Below, in pieces: positions 17,441 to 27,948 of a DNA stretch of 28,585 nucleotides (position 1 is the stretch's first letter; each line of letters starts with the position of its first letter). Source of the DNA: Gnetum montanum (lineage: Eukaryota > Streptophyta > Gnetopsida > Gnetales > Gnetaceae); the NCBI GenBank assembly GCA_015680685.1, contig MNCI01012738.1:211975-240559 (forward strand). The letters are read 5' to 3'. The position numbers were made by a program, and so were the translations under genes. The notes below the pieces were generated by a model. It was not told the origin of the DNA, ran no database searches, and saw nothing but the letters and a program-made list of their open reading frames with translations.

Positions 17441-18203
17441 GTGCAATTACATGTAGAAGATATAAGCAATCAAAATCATATCCATTGCAACATATAAAAT
17501 GTGTGTTAAATACACAAGTATTCAAAGGTTCCTATACATAACAATCACAAAAAAAATGAAGGTATCCAATAGTTGACCATAGATAAAAACTCTAGTTCTA
17601 CAATGTGCATGGTACAAGTGCAAACATAGATAAGATGGATGAAATGATGAAAATCAGGTACCAACTCTTAGATTCAAAAAATAGAAGAGAATTAGAGGTA
17701 AATTGGGAAGATTTGGAAGTTCTAGAAACCTCAAAAGAGGAGCCCCTAGAACTAAAAACATTACTATAATCTTTAGAATATATGTTCTTAAGTAATAAAA
17801 AGTTGGTAATCATTGATGCATAATTTACTAAGAGGCAAAAAGAAGTGTTGTTGGAAGTAGTTAACAAATGGTCAACAACCTTTTTTTTTCATATGATAAA
17901 ATAAAAAGGATAGATCTATGCATATGCTAATATTGGATCTACATAGATTCCACCATCAAACCCAAAAGATAGCCATACAGGAGGTTAAATCCAAAACTTA
18001 AACAAGCTATTAAGAAGGAGGTAGAAAAACTTCTCAAAGTTGCATTCATCTTTCCTATAGTAGATAGTAACTAGGTAAGCCCCCTTGTAATTATATCCAA
18101 GAAAGAAATATAATGAAGGATCTATATACAATTTAAACTATTAAACATGACTACTTTCAAAGATTATTTTTTCTTATTATTTCTAGATCAAGTATTGGAT
18201 AAC
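17441..18203 (+). pseudogene. Copy A: pre-RT region and truncated reverse transcriptase
   Basis: Matching copy B, it contains PKLKQAIKKEVEKLLKVAFI (about 17990-18048), then with a stop and frame break VIISKKEI and LLNMTTFKDYFFLLFLDQVL at about 18138-18198, equivalent to the K-D-H-F-P-L-P-F-I-D-Q block of RT. Similarity ends at about 18203, before the catalytic FMDD block, so the rest of RT, RNase H and integrase is missing from this copy. The remaining frame at 17598-17867 on the minus strand is a shadow. Confidence 0.6.
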
Positions 18204-18423
18204 AATGCATGGCATAAATATTATAGTTTTCTTGGATGAATATTGATGAAGTATCATTGGATGGTTGTGTTGACAAGCATGCATCGATGTAGTCCCATTA
18301 ACATAGCCCCATTGATGCATCGAAAGATAGTGATATCATATAAAGATGTTATAAAGCTTGTTAAAAGATAAATCATTAAGGAGATAAAAGCAAGCATACT
18401 TTTTAATTTTAGCAAATGCTAAT
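18204..18423. other. Junction between copies A and B
   Basis: About 220 bp separate the truncated RT of copy A from the possible Gag start of copy B. No LTR, terminal TG/CA pair, polypurine tract or primer site is visible, though an LTR pair would normally lie here. A short phrase is repeated (GCATCGATGTAGTCCCATTA and a similar CCCCATTGATGCATCGA near 18280-18322). Confidence 0.4.
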
Positions 18424-20820
18424 ATGGCTTCTTCTCACAAGGAAGAATCTTGACCATTCACAGGTAGAACCAATCAAAGTTAGGAGGTCCAAAAAATTCC
18501 CCAACAACTTTGAGCATTCTACACACATATGGATCCTTACACTCCAGATTTCACTTCATCCTACATTAAGGCAAGTAGCTAAAGTGGAAGGATATGGAGG
18601 GCAGCATTGTCTTTCATTCCAACCAATCTATTCTTCTAATGCTAATGAAAAATATAATAAGGTTGGAAATCACTAGACTTAACGTAGAATATGAGGTCCA
18701 AGACCACATCTATTAGGATTATCATTCCACCAATGCCCAATGGAAGAATGATTTGTAGATGGAAGTATGATATGAGGCTTCTAAAGGAAAGAGGGTTCCT
18801 ACATAGTTATTCTTGTAATAGCACAAAGAAGGTGAGGGCTTCTTTTTAGGTCAATCCCAATGTATAGACTCTTCCCCTTTCTTTGATGGCCCCTTTCTTT
18901 GATGGGAAGACCCTTACCCAAAGGTCACAATCAACTGTGGACAACTTGGGTAATGGGAAGAATAGTTCTGAAGACCATGGGGACTTAAAAGATAATTACC
19001 AAATATATTCATAAATAATAAATAATAATGACAAGAATATAGATAAGAATAAACAAAATAATTGTGGCATGGATCAAAGAAGAAGATCTTGTAGGCACTG
19101 TCTAGTGCTAATTTTACTTCTTCTTCATCCTCATCATCTCCCCCCTTCAAATTTGACAAGATGAGCAAGGAATGAGACAAAAGAAAAGGAATTCATTATG
19201 GATATGAATGGTGGAATAGGGATGATTACAAATCCCACTAGGATAGCAGAGAACATGGTCAAGAACAACAATTAAGGAAGGAGTCTCATTGAGAAGAAAA
19301 AGGCATAGCAGTACTTACCATTGACATTGTGGCCATGACAAGGGCCACCGAGATCATTATGACTATGATAAGCCTTTTTTGTCTACCAGAAATATGTTGA
19401 ATATTTTAGAGGTAGTTAGAATCCCAACCAGGTGCTTGAAAGATAGTTGAATCAAGTAGCTAGATATTAACAATATCCTCAGATTTGAGGGGGATATAAC
19501 TTAAATCCAAAAAATTATCTACAAGTCTTTCATGATGCCTATGCCTTATAGAACATTGAAAATGAATGGAAAAAGCTAAAACTATTCCTTAGGATACTCA
19601 TTAAGAAAGCTAAACGTTGGTACCAGTCCTTAGAACTGGAATCTATTTGTCGATGGAGTATGATGCTATAGCTATTTAACAACAAGCACCAAACCTACTC
19701 TCAAGGATGGAAACAATGCAATCATGAATCCTTTAATGCAACATTGAGTAGGTACTATTCCCTTTTGCATCGATGCCCAAGCCATGAATACTCCCAAAGG
19801 AACCATCTACACCATATCATAGATGGGCTTAGAAATGAAATGAGGAAAACTCTTGGGGTCTATTCCCAAGGGATACTTTTTAAGCTAAGGATCCATTAGA
19901 TCTAAAGGCTAATTGATCAAGTGGCCAAAGAAGAAGGTGAACTTAAGAAGCATGAAAGTATAGAAGAGTACAATAGAGATTCCTCCATTCACAAGAAGAA
20001 GGTATGTTTCTATGATAATGAGGAATGGGCACCACTTAATGAAGTGGTATAGAGGAAAAAATTTGATAAAAAAATCTATTATCAAAATATTAGGTAACGT
20101 AGACAATATATGGGATCCCTTAGATAAGAAGTTCCAAAAAACTCTAAAGATTGTAGAGGAAAAAAGAGACCAAGGGGGCAATAGTCAAGAAAGAAGGAAG
20201 AAAAAAGATACTATATAGGGATATCATAGAAGCAAGTGTAAATTAGTAGTAGTAAAAGAGGTTGCAAATTTTGAAATAAATGATGATGGTTGTGACATAT
20301 ACTAATACGAAAATTTTAAGTGATGTTGTCTAGTGGTGTCACATCTACAAGAATCTGGGGTGTACATTTTAAATTTTAGACTAGCGAAATGGCAAGCACC
20401 CATGTAGTTGTTTTATGCTCAAGGAAACTATAGGAAATAGTTCCATCAACAAACTTATTGACTGAGTGGTGTTCCTCCTCAACCTTAAGAGTAATATTAG
20501 TAGTGGAAATACCCACAGTCATGGGGGATTTCACCACTAAGGCAAAAATATCCTTACAAGAAACTTGATCCCTCCAGCTACTATGTTTAGAAACCTATAT
20601 CCCCACATGACTCCTCTAGTCACACTTCCTTCTTGTACCACTACTACCCTTTGGAATTCTACAGAGCATCTTCTCCAACAAAGGAGTATCATTTTTTCTT
20701 CTATCCTCCTCAACACTTATGCACTCCTATACCACAACCAACCAAACCTTTTGCTCTTGCTTCATATATGCAAGGTGGAATTCCTATGTAGCAATAGTAA
20801 AGAAACACTATGAGGGTAGT
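18424..20820 (+). pseudogene. Copy B: Gag remnant of an Athila-like Ty3/gypsy element
   Basis: A possible start at 18424 (MASSHKEES) is followed by broken frames with PPMPNGRMICRWKYDM and DGKTLTQRSQSTVDNLGN. The Gag core is recognisable at 19600-19860: KKAKRWYQSLELES, then ESFNATLSRYYSLLHRCPSH and LHHIIDGLRNEMR, matching the plant gag pattern of W-Y-x-x-L, E-S-x-x-x-x-W/L-x-R-Y/F and C-P-x-H. A charged stretch (KKKD near 20205) and a degraded knuckle (WCHIYKNLG, the second Cys replaced by Tyr) follow near 20335. A Pro/Thr-rich tail occupies 20565-20820. Stops are frequent; the frames at 20012 and 20565 are fragments only. Confidence 0.65.
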
Positions 20821-21440
20821 GAATCTACATCTGGATACTCATCCATGTGACCCTAAACCTAAGCCTTATAAGAGGTCATTCTTTAGGACCAATAGCCCCA
20901 CAAATCTCTCACAAAAACCTATGGCTACCAACCCTACTACTTCTACCTCTAAAATTCTTACCAAGCCATCTTCAAACCAAAATTCTCCCCAAATCCATAC
21001 TATCATGTTAACCCATACAGTAACAAATTGGATCAAGGCTAACCACCTTCTCATGAAGTGATCTAATCCTAGGAGTCCCTTCATCTACTTATAGATCATA
21101 GGAAATGAACCATGCAAGGCTCTTTTGAATTGAGGTTTTAGACTTAACTTGATTTTCCAAGAAATATACAAGGCTTGGAACCTACCTCCTTTGAAAAAAA
21201 GTAACATCATATTAGAGCTAGCAAATTAGTCCATCACTATTCCTTTGGGACTAGTGGAGGACATTGTGATCACCATTTGTGGGTGGTCCTATCCTACTAA
21301 TTTCCTAATGATCCATTTTGAGAATTGCAAGGGGGACTTCCCTATCATTATGGGAAGGGCATGGTTAAGCACAATTGATGCTAAAATGGGGATTTAGGCC
21401 TTTCCTTGAAGATTTCCAAGGAAAATAAATTTGACAAAGT
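20810..21440 (+). pseudogene. Copy B: aspartic protease remnant
   Basis: The open frame at 20810-21061 is a Ser/Thr/Pro-rich linker. After it, NEPCKALLN, a stop and GFRLNLIFQEIYKAWN (about 21100-21180) replaces the usual A-L-x-D-x-G-S-x-V-N-L, so the catalytic Asp reads Asn and the Gly-Ser turn is broken. LKKSNIILELAN, TIPLGLVEDIVITICGWSYP, NFLMIHFENCKGDFPIIMGR and AWLSTIDAKMGI follow to about 21395. The whole block parallels copy A at 17095-17400, which keeps GSSVNL where copy B does not. Confidence 0.7.
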
Positions 21441-22019
21441 AAAGAAGAAGAACGTTTCATGCATGGAATATAGACAAAAGGCATCATTGCATTCAGAAAC
21501 TATGGACCATCAAAGACACATCACTCCAAGCATGTAATCAGTGTGTTGAAACAAAAGTGATATGAAGGTATCTGTATGTAGTAGCCACAAACAAGAAGGT
21601 AACTAGTGGCTAATAAAATATGATAAAACTAAATCAAATATGTTCATGGAACCAAATAAGAGCCTTACCAACACTTATGTTGAAAGCATGGACAAATTGG
21701 AGTAACTCCATCACCAACTCTCTAATGCATAAAGTGAAATAAATTAGAAAGAGTTGGAGATCCCTGATAACTTTAAGAAAAAGACCCTTGAATTAAAGGA
21801 TTTACTAGTAGGCATGGAATATTCATTTCTTAATAATGCAAAGTCAATGATCATCAATGCTAGACTTTATCTTGAATAGAAATAGAAATTGTTGAAAGTG
21901 ATGAACAAATAGTCAACAACCTTTGCTTGGTCATATCATGAGCTTATAGGAATAGATCCTCAAATATTCCAATATTGGATCTACACAGACTCCTCCATAA
22001 AGTCAAATAGGCTACTACA
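21441..22019 (+). pseudogene. Copy B: protease-RT spacer
   Basis: Broken frames with no named domain until about 21770, where DNFKKKTLELKDLL and MEYSFLNNAKSMIINA correspond to the pre-RT block E-L-K-x-L-P-x-x-L-x-Y-x-F-L of plant Ty3/gypsy pol. FAWSYHELIGIDPQIFQYW near 21923-21980 matches the F-A-W-S-x-x-x-L-x-G-I block just before RT. Copy A has the same parts near 17740-17940. Confidence 0.6.
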
Positions 22020-22870
22020 ATGATGATACAATCCCAAACTCAAGCAAATTTTCAAAGAAGAGATTAAGCAACTCCTCAAAGTTGGGTTCATATATCTAAT
22101 TACATATAGCAAATGGATTAGCTCACTTTTTATTGTTCCAAATAAAGGAGAAAAATGAAGAGTCTACATAGACTTTTGGTTATTAAACATGGTGACATAC
22201 AAGGACCATTTTCCATTGTCATTTGTTAACCAGGTGTTGAACACCACAGTAGGGTATTGTTACTACAAATTTCTAGATGGTTATAATTTCTATAACCAAA
22301 TCTAGATAGCATTGGAGGACTAGGCCAAGACTACATTCACAAGTCCTTGAGAAAATCTTACATACAGGAAGATGCCCTTTGGCCTATGTAATTCCCTTGC
22401 TATGTTCCAATGATTACTTTAGCATCATTCAATAATGAATTGCTAGCAAGCTAGAAGTCTTCATGGATGACTTCTCTAACTATGTGGCTACATTTTAGCA
22501 AGCCTTGAACCACCTTAAGTAAGTAATTTAAAGATGTGTGGAGATCAATTTGAGGCTCAATTAGCAAAAGAGCCATTTGATGGTCTAATAAGGCATTTTC
22601 TTAAAGCACAAAATTTCCAACAAAGGGACCAAGGTGGATCCAAAAAAGGTATGGATCATTCAAGGAATAACCAAGCAACCTAAAATGGTAAAATATGTAT
22701 GGTCATTCATTGGTCACATTGATTATTACAGGTGCTTCATTGAAAATTTCTTGAAAATTGTCAAACCATTGGTAGAACTAACAAAGAAGGATGCACCATT
22801 CACCTAGACTAGGAAATGCAAAAGTGCATTTTAATAGTTAAAATAGAAGTTCATAGAAACTCCAATCACA
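22020..22870 (+). pseudogene. Copy B: reverse transcriptase remnant
   Basis: Blocks in order are PKLKQIFKEEIKQLLKVGFI, SKWISSLFIVPNKGEK, a TGA, RVYIDFWLLNMVTYKDHFPL (about 22155-22215), YYKFLDGYNFYNQI, a TAG, KTTFTSP, YRKMPFGLCNSLAMFQ (about 22367-22410), the catalytic FMDD at 22460-22471, KVDPKKVWIIQGITKQPK and FIGHIDYYRCFIENFLKIVK (22703-22760). The wording is that of the large non-chromoviral Athila-like group. TAG, TGA and TAA stops break the frame, but the two catalytic Asp residues remain. Confidence 0.8.
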
Positions 22871-23270
22871 TGGCACTTGATAGGCGGATGCCATTCCACA
22901 TCATGACTAATGCATCCAATTATGCATTAAGGGTTGTTCTTACATAATTAGATGATTAGAAAGATCCTTGCTATATTCATTGTGGAAGCTAAATCATTGT
23001 GGATGGATAAATAAACTATATCATCACTAAAAAGGAGCTCATGAAAAATTTGTATTCCTTAGAAAAATTCAAGAACTATGTGCTTGGATATCAGGTTTTT
23101 GGGCACACCAACCACAATGCCATACAGTTTCTTATGAACAAACCAACAGTGATCCACTATGTCATATGATGGCTAGTGATTCTTCAAGAGTTTGATCATA
23201 CTATGATAGATAGAAAGGGATTCAAGAATGTGGTCATTAGTCACTTATCTCAGTTAAAATGGAATAGCAA
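22871..23270 (+). pseudogene. Copy B: RNase H remnant
   Basis: MPFHIMTNASNYALRVVLT near 22888-22945 has Asn where the first catalytic Asp is expected (the usual T-D-A-S). NYIITKKELMKNLYSLEKFK near 23018-23075 keeps the Glu. VFGHTNHNAIQFLMNKPTV near 23095-23150 has Asn at 23110 in place of the third Asp. LQEFDHTMIDRKGFKNVVIS with HLSQL closes the domain (23187-23255). Both Asp-to-Asn changes are GAY to AAY, that is G-to-A on this strand. The open frame 23176-23364 covers the end. Confidence 0.75.
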
Positions 23271-24600
23271 AGAGGATGAAGCATCATTATTTGATCAATT
23301 CCTAGACAAACTCCTCTTTGCCAATGCTATTAAAGTTGAAAATTCCAAATATCCGAATTGGTAAAATCATATCATCTGATAATTACTCATGATATATCAC
23401 ATGAATTGGATAGTAGGAAGAAACAAAAATTTCTTCATCTAGAAAAACATTACATGGAAATCAAGGATAACCTCTACAAGAGTTGTGCCGATGGTTGAGT
23501 ACGATGGTGTGTACCTGATGTAGATCAACTTTGAGTCCTACAGGATGCTCATGAATACCCTTGTGAGGACCACTATCCTAGGAGGAGGATGACGATTACA
23601 ATCCTCATGGTAAGGTATTATTGGCCAATGATCTTTATGGATTTCCATCACTTCTTCCATGCATGTGATAGGTGCCAAAGAAATGAAGGGATGACTATAG
23701 GAATGAAAGGATCCTAATAGTGGATTCAACCATTGGAGCATTTAAATATTTGGTGCATCAATTTCATGGAGCCCATCACCCTTATGTCTAGCAGAAACGT
23801 GTATATCATTGTGGTTGTTGACTATTACATCAAGTGGGTTGCCTTCACTAACTCTTCATCCTCTATGGCTACATGGTTTGTACAATAAAATGTGGTAAAT
23901 AGGTTTTGTATGCCAAGGACACTAATTTCTAATAATGGAACACATTTGATGACTACCACCTTTTGGAAACATATGTAACGCTTAGAGGTAAAGCACAAAC
24001 TCACAACTCCATACCATCTCCAAGCCAACAGTTAAGAAGAGATCACTAATAAAGAAATAATAAAGATTCTAATGCATATGGTTAGTAAGTATAGGAAGGA
24101 CTAGCACACCAAACTCAACAATGCTCTTTGGACTTATCATTCAACATGAAAGCTTTTCATTAGTTATTCTCTCTATGAGTTAGTGTACAAAAAAATACCA
24201 ACTCTTCCTATTCAAATAGAGCTCCACACACTTTCAACAACTTGTGAACTTGACCTTGATTTGGTTCTAGCTCAAATAGAGAGATTAATGAACTTAAACA
24301 TGCTAAATAAAAATTGATTGGTGGCCCTATCCTTGAATGAAATGCATAAGGTACATAATAAAAAATGGCATTACCTCAAAATAAGAAAAGTTAAATTTCA
24401 ACCAAGAGATAAGGTCCTCTATTGAAACCCCTTGCACATACCTCAATGTACAAGATTCCATGAAAGAACCCTTATATTATCCATGAAAATTTTTCATCTA
24501 AGGCCATCATGATTTACCAACTTGCCAAACAAAAAAAATGGTTATTGGTCAACATGCAACAAGTCAAACCTTTCCTAGACTTAAGAGTAACTAGTGGTAA
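23271..24600 (+). pseudogene. Copy B: integrase remnant lacking both catalytic Asp residues
   Basis: The zinc-binding part shows DAHEYPCEDHYPRRRMTITI, VRYYWPMIFMDFHHFFHACD and RCQRNEG (23545-23685). In the core, CINFMEPITLMSSRNVYIIV places Asn at 23760 where W-G-x-D is expected; LISNNGTHLMTTTFW places Asn at 23931 where S/T-D-N/G-G is expected; Glu is kept at 24039 after a stop (QANS, stop, EEITNKE), with the normal 35-residue spacing. NNALWTYHST, SYSLYELVYKKIPTLPIQIE and TCELDLDLVLAQIERLMNLN follow, and a short tail RKVKFQPRDKVLY ends the recognisable part near 24425. No chromodomain is seen. Confidence 0.8.
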
Positions 24601-25430
24601 CAACACCTTAATCGATGGTCAAACACATTCTATTTTTTGGATCTCCTGCTTTCAACTCAATTATGGAGGAGATGGCCATCCATGCTAACATGTTGTAATG
24701 GCTCCTAAGTTTTTCAACTTTTTTTGTTTTACATTGTTATTTATATATTTTTCATTTTCTTAAGTATTTTGTAATTTATTTTATATATTTTTCCTTAGTT
24801 AAAATTTCTTATGTATGTTTTCTTCTTTATTGTCATCAAGACTTTGGTACTTGATACAACTGCTAATTGCTAGAAGTTTAATTGAACTCTATAGTTCAAA
24901 TTATTTGCTTAATTACTAGATTTAATCTTTGAATTATGAAATTGATTAATGGAACATTGATTTTCTTATGGTATTAGCTGGTGAGCTCACGTCATTCAAC
25001 CATTCAACTCAACTCCATAGTGTTATTTCATCTTGGAAGCAGGAGGTCCTTTCTTAATTACAACTTATAAAAGAATTCATGATCTTGATACTTAATAGAC
25101 TTGGAAAGAATCAAGTGGAATAGATAAGGATGTGGCTTCAAGGGAACTTGTAACCTTTTGTACCTACCTATCTTCTTATGTTTTATGAGTATTCTCATTG
25201 ATTCCTCACCATTTCTAATGTTGAACATTAATAGGAAGAATGTCTTTGCATGGTGTGATTCCAATTGAAAAAAATGATGTAGAAATTAAAAGTACATTCC
25301 TTAGAAAAAATAATGAAATACAAGTACTAGTTATGGGGCTGAACAAACATGTTATCCATGCCTAAAGACACCCCTATAACTAATGCCCTTCCTAACTTTC
25401 TACTTCTCTTTTCTTCTCTATTTGGAATGA
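24601..25430. other. AT-rich stretch after copy B
   Basis: No gene is supported. T-rich and A-rich runs dominate 24715-24840 (ATTTATATATTTTTCATTTT and similar). The 3' LTR of copy B would be expected here; a possible TG start lies near 24690, but no matching copy upstream of copy B was found. The minus frame at 25058-25264 is not recognised. Confidence 0.4.
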
Positions 25431-25439
25431 TGGATAATC

Positions 25440-25960
25440 CTTGGGAGTGTTCACGAACTATGTGTTGGTACATTTTGGCCATTTAATGGAGCAGGCTTTG
25501 TGAGGTTGTGAAGCTAATCATATAACTAACGTTCACCCTGATTTAAACATTGCCAATATTTTATTGGATGAAGATTTTTTAGAGGTGTTGGGTTGGTAGT
25601 TTGAAAGGTTTTTCTCTAATTGATTCACTAGCAAATACAGTTTTGTTTAAGACAAATGATCAATTGTTCAGAGTTCATGACAATCCTCTACCAGCTATTC
25701 TAGTGCTAGAGAAGTATTCACTGGATCTACAAACATGTATTGATGTACAAGTCAAAAAGTGGTTTTAGTTAACCTCCATAAGGTATGGGAAGGAGTATCT
25801 TAGTGGTCTCACCTAAGACGAACCACAAGATAATGATCCAAAAATCCCCATCGTTTCACAGAAATTCCATGTGTTTTTCGTACTCGCAAAAGAATTTAAG
25901 TGTAATGATATCACACAAAAACCACCTGAATTTATCAAACTAATTTTGTCCTACTCACTG
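25440..25960 (+). pseudogene. Unidentified coding-like remnant
   Basis: Coherent protein-like sequence appears in successive frames: NYVLVHFGHLMEQAL (about 25455-25500), NVHPDLNIANILLDEDFLEV (about 25530-25590), then after a frame change LIDSLANTVLFKTNDQLFRV with HDNPLPAILVLEKYSLDLQT and CIDVQVKKWF (about 25618-25768), and KIPIVSQKFHVFFVLAKEFK (about 25840-25900). The residue mix looks like a real gene, not like pol or gag. NILLDEDF recalls a kinase subdomain but the surrounding catalytic residues are absent. The product is unknown. Confidence 0.35.
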
Positions 25961-25969
25961 GCTACAAAG

Positions 25970-26420
25970 AAACACCAAGAGATGACCCAAACGCTCTTGG
26001 ATATCGGGCTCTCCTTTCAGGGTTTCAAGAGTTGGGAGCCTCAGTACACGCACGATAGAGAAATAGAGAAGCGAGCCATTTATGAATGTCAACCTGATAG
26101 GGAAAGGAAGCCAACTCTTGATCACCAAAGCCGGGTCGGTAGTAGGTACCACGAGCCCTCTATTTGTAAGAAAACAGATTTGACTAGTTTTAGGGCAATT
26201 GGCTCGAAGACAGAAAGATGAAAATATGGAGTATGCGTCACTAATTCTATGAATCAGCAGGGAACGAGTCCCCGAGCCTGATCATTCAATGCAATGTTTC
26301 CATTCATACTATTATTTTCTTCCCCCGCACTTTGGAATGCGAAGGTTGTCGGAGAAACTATCAACAATGTCAGACGAGAGGGGACTGCTGATCCCACCTC
26401 GATGACCGGCATTCAAAACT
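25970..26420. other. GC-richer patch, possible organellar insertion
   Basis: The base composition changes here from AT-rich to more even, with words such as GGGAACGAGTCCCCGAGCCT and CCCCCGCACTTTGG that look more like plant mitochondrial intergenic DNA than the surrounding repeats. The open frame 25871-26221 (KKHQEMTQTLLDIGLSF and EIEKRAIYECQPDRERKP) overlaps it but is not recognised. The organellar idea rests only on style of sequence. Confidence 0.25.
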
Positions 26421-26698
26421 GAATTTAGATAAATATCTTCTTACTTCATGGATCATATTTTTCCACAATAATTACGATTGAAAAGATGGAGTCATCTGTG
26501 GCAAAAACAAAGGGCACCAGGCAGGTGACAAGCACGTGGCCTCTCCCAGCTAGATCGAGCTAGAGCCAATGCCGACGCTGACACCTGCAACTTCAGTGGA
26601 GCCATTGCCAGAAATAGAGACATGGAAGCAATCAATTTTGGATCAAGAATTTGCAGAGGATTTGGATTTGGACCAAAATTGAGAGATAGAGTGACGAT

Positions 26699-26915
26699 AT
26701 GGCATCACCTTCGTCAGTTTCTGTAAACGTGATGCTGGCAACATACGAGAAGAACATGGTGGTGGTAGATCCGCTGAGGAAATACATCACGCTACACTAC
26801 TCGGAGTGAGGAGCGGTGGAAGCTAAGGACAATTTGAAGGTTGCAAATGCACAGCTATGAACAGTTCGCTCTGTTGGAATTTGTCCAAGCTTACCTTCTC
26901 GATCTCCATTATGAT
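26699..26915 (+). pseudogene. Broken start of a plant ALIX/BRO1-domain-like gene
   Basis: From ATG at 26699 the frame reads MASPSSVSVNVMLATYEKNM, VVVDPLRKYITLHYSE, a TGA at 26807, GAVEAKDNLKVANAQL, a TGA, TVRSVGICPSLPSRSPL and a TGA. Plant ALIX proteins, which act with ESCRT-III in endosomal sorting, begin in a similar way, with N-V-M-L-A, E-K-K, P-L-R-x-Y-I, Y-S-E-R-x-A and a later P-S-L-x-x-R-x-x-L; the first TGA falls exactly where the Arg codon CGA would be. Only about the first 70 residues match, and no further BRO1 domain is seen, so this is a fragment. The assignment is from memory of the family and needs a search. Confidence 0.45.
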
Positions 26916-27360
26916 ATAGAGCAGGAACAGGAACAGAAATAGGGATGAGAAGCCTAACTGCCACAACAGAAGTGGCAAGGAAGCAAGGAAGCTTTAGGCG
27001 CAGGTGATGCGGCACGTGCCAAAAAAAAATTCTGAGCAAGGCTAAATGCCTTGATCCTTCTCTACCCATTGATGATCCCCACGATTTGGACCAGTGATGC
27101 ATCTATACATTGGTTAAATGACAATGCAACTGTTAAAATGGAGCTGCTGGTGCTCACAATGCGATGCTACCAGTCTTCACCAGCAAGTGCGGGAGCTATT
27201 GCCACTACAAGTCTGCCAATAGAAACATGTGTGACCTGCTGCACATGGACACGGCACATCTGGAAATCATTTCCAGCGATAATGAAGATGGATCAACTAG
27301 AAACATGTTAGCATTTTGGGTTGGCTTGTTAAATTAAGTTGAGAAATATGTCTATCCAAT
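26916..27360 (+). other. Downstream of the ALIX-like fragment, no gene identified
   Basis: Short coding-like phrases occur (KCLDPSLPIDDPHDLDQ near 27040-27092; NRNMCDLLHMDTAHLEIISS near 27220-27280) but in broken frames and without a recognised family. The plus frame at 27051-27311 and minus frame at 27102-26797 have no support beyond being open. Confidence 0.3.
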
Positions 27361-27629
27361 TGTTGGTATTTGGTTTATCATTAACGTGGCTTCAGCATCA
27401 TTCATTTTGCTAAAATGTGTTAAGCCCCTTATTTTACTTCAACGTCCTTCCTTATCCACTTTAAAAAGGGTTGTTTTTATTCACAAAGGAAAGAGATTTA
27501 AGGGACTTTTGTATAGCATCATTTGTAAAGAAGACATTTGGCTATTATCCCTTTTATTCCTATGGAAGTTATAACTTACTATAATAGTTACAACTATGAT
27601 ATTTGTAACTAATTTTAATTTTGATTACC

Positions 27630-27875
27630 ATGAAGACACTTGGCAATTAAAAAGGCCACTTGTCAACTATAGCTTTTTTGTCTCCATGGTGACCACTTGG
27701 CGATTGAAGGGCCACTTGTCAATTGCATGGGACACTTGTCAACTGCAACCTTTTTATCTCCATGGTGACCACTTGGCAATTAAATGAGGCCACTTGGCAA
27801 CTGAATGAAGACACTTGGCAACTAATTGAAGACACTTGGCAACTACATGGGACACTTGTCACCTGCAGCTTTTTT
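27630..27875 (+). repeat. Short tandem repeat with CACTTGGCAACT core
   Basis: About ten units of 21-25 bp share the core CACTTGGCAACT or CACTTGTCAACT, separated by GAAGA, GGGA or GAGGC spacers (for example near 27634, 27655, 27693, 27713, 27732, 27768, 27789, 27812, 27834 and 27851). Some are grouped into a larger unit bounded by CTTTTTTATCTCCATG, seen near 27675, 27748 and, with a change, 27868. The three short open frames across it are produced by the repeat. Confidence 0.85.
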
Positions 27876-27935
27876 ATCTCTATGTTGGTTATAACCACCC
27901 AAGATATTGTGTAACTTACCTAACTACCTTTGAAC

Positions 27936-27948
27936 CATATAAAAAGGC
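27936..27948 (+). promoter_or_regulatory. TATA box downstream of the CACTTGGCAACT array
   Basis: CATATAAAAAGGC contains a strong TATA consensus (TATAAAAA at 27938-27945), about 60 bp after the end of the repeat array. A transcript starting near 27970 would read through the rest of the candidate LTR. Confidence 0.45.

Noticed and set aside
18914-19180. 88-codon minus-strand frame with an acidic stretch
   Set aside because: It lies opposite the Gag region of copy B; the acidic DDEDEEE run is the complement of a CTTCTTCATCC-type run, and nothing else supports a gene.
25530-25590. Protein kinase catalytic loop (NVHPDLNIANILLDEDF)
   Set aside because: The H-R-D Arg is Pro, the expected Lys after D-L is Asn, no D-F-G follows, and no other kinase subdomain is visible nearby.
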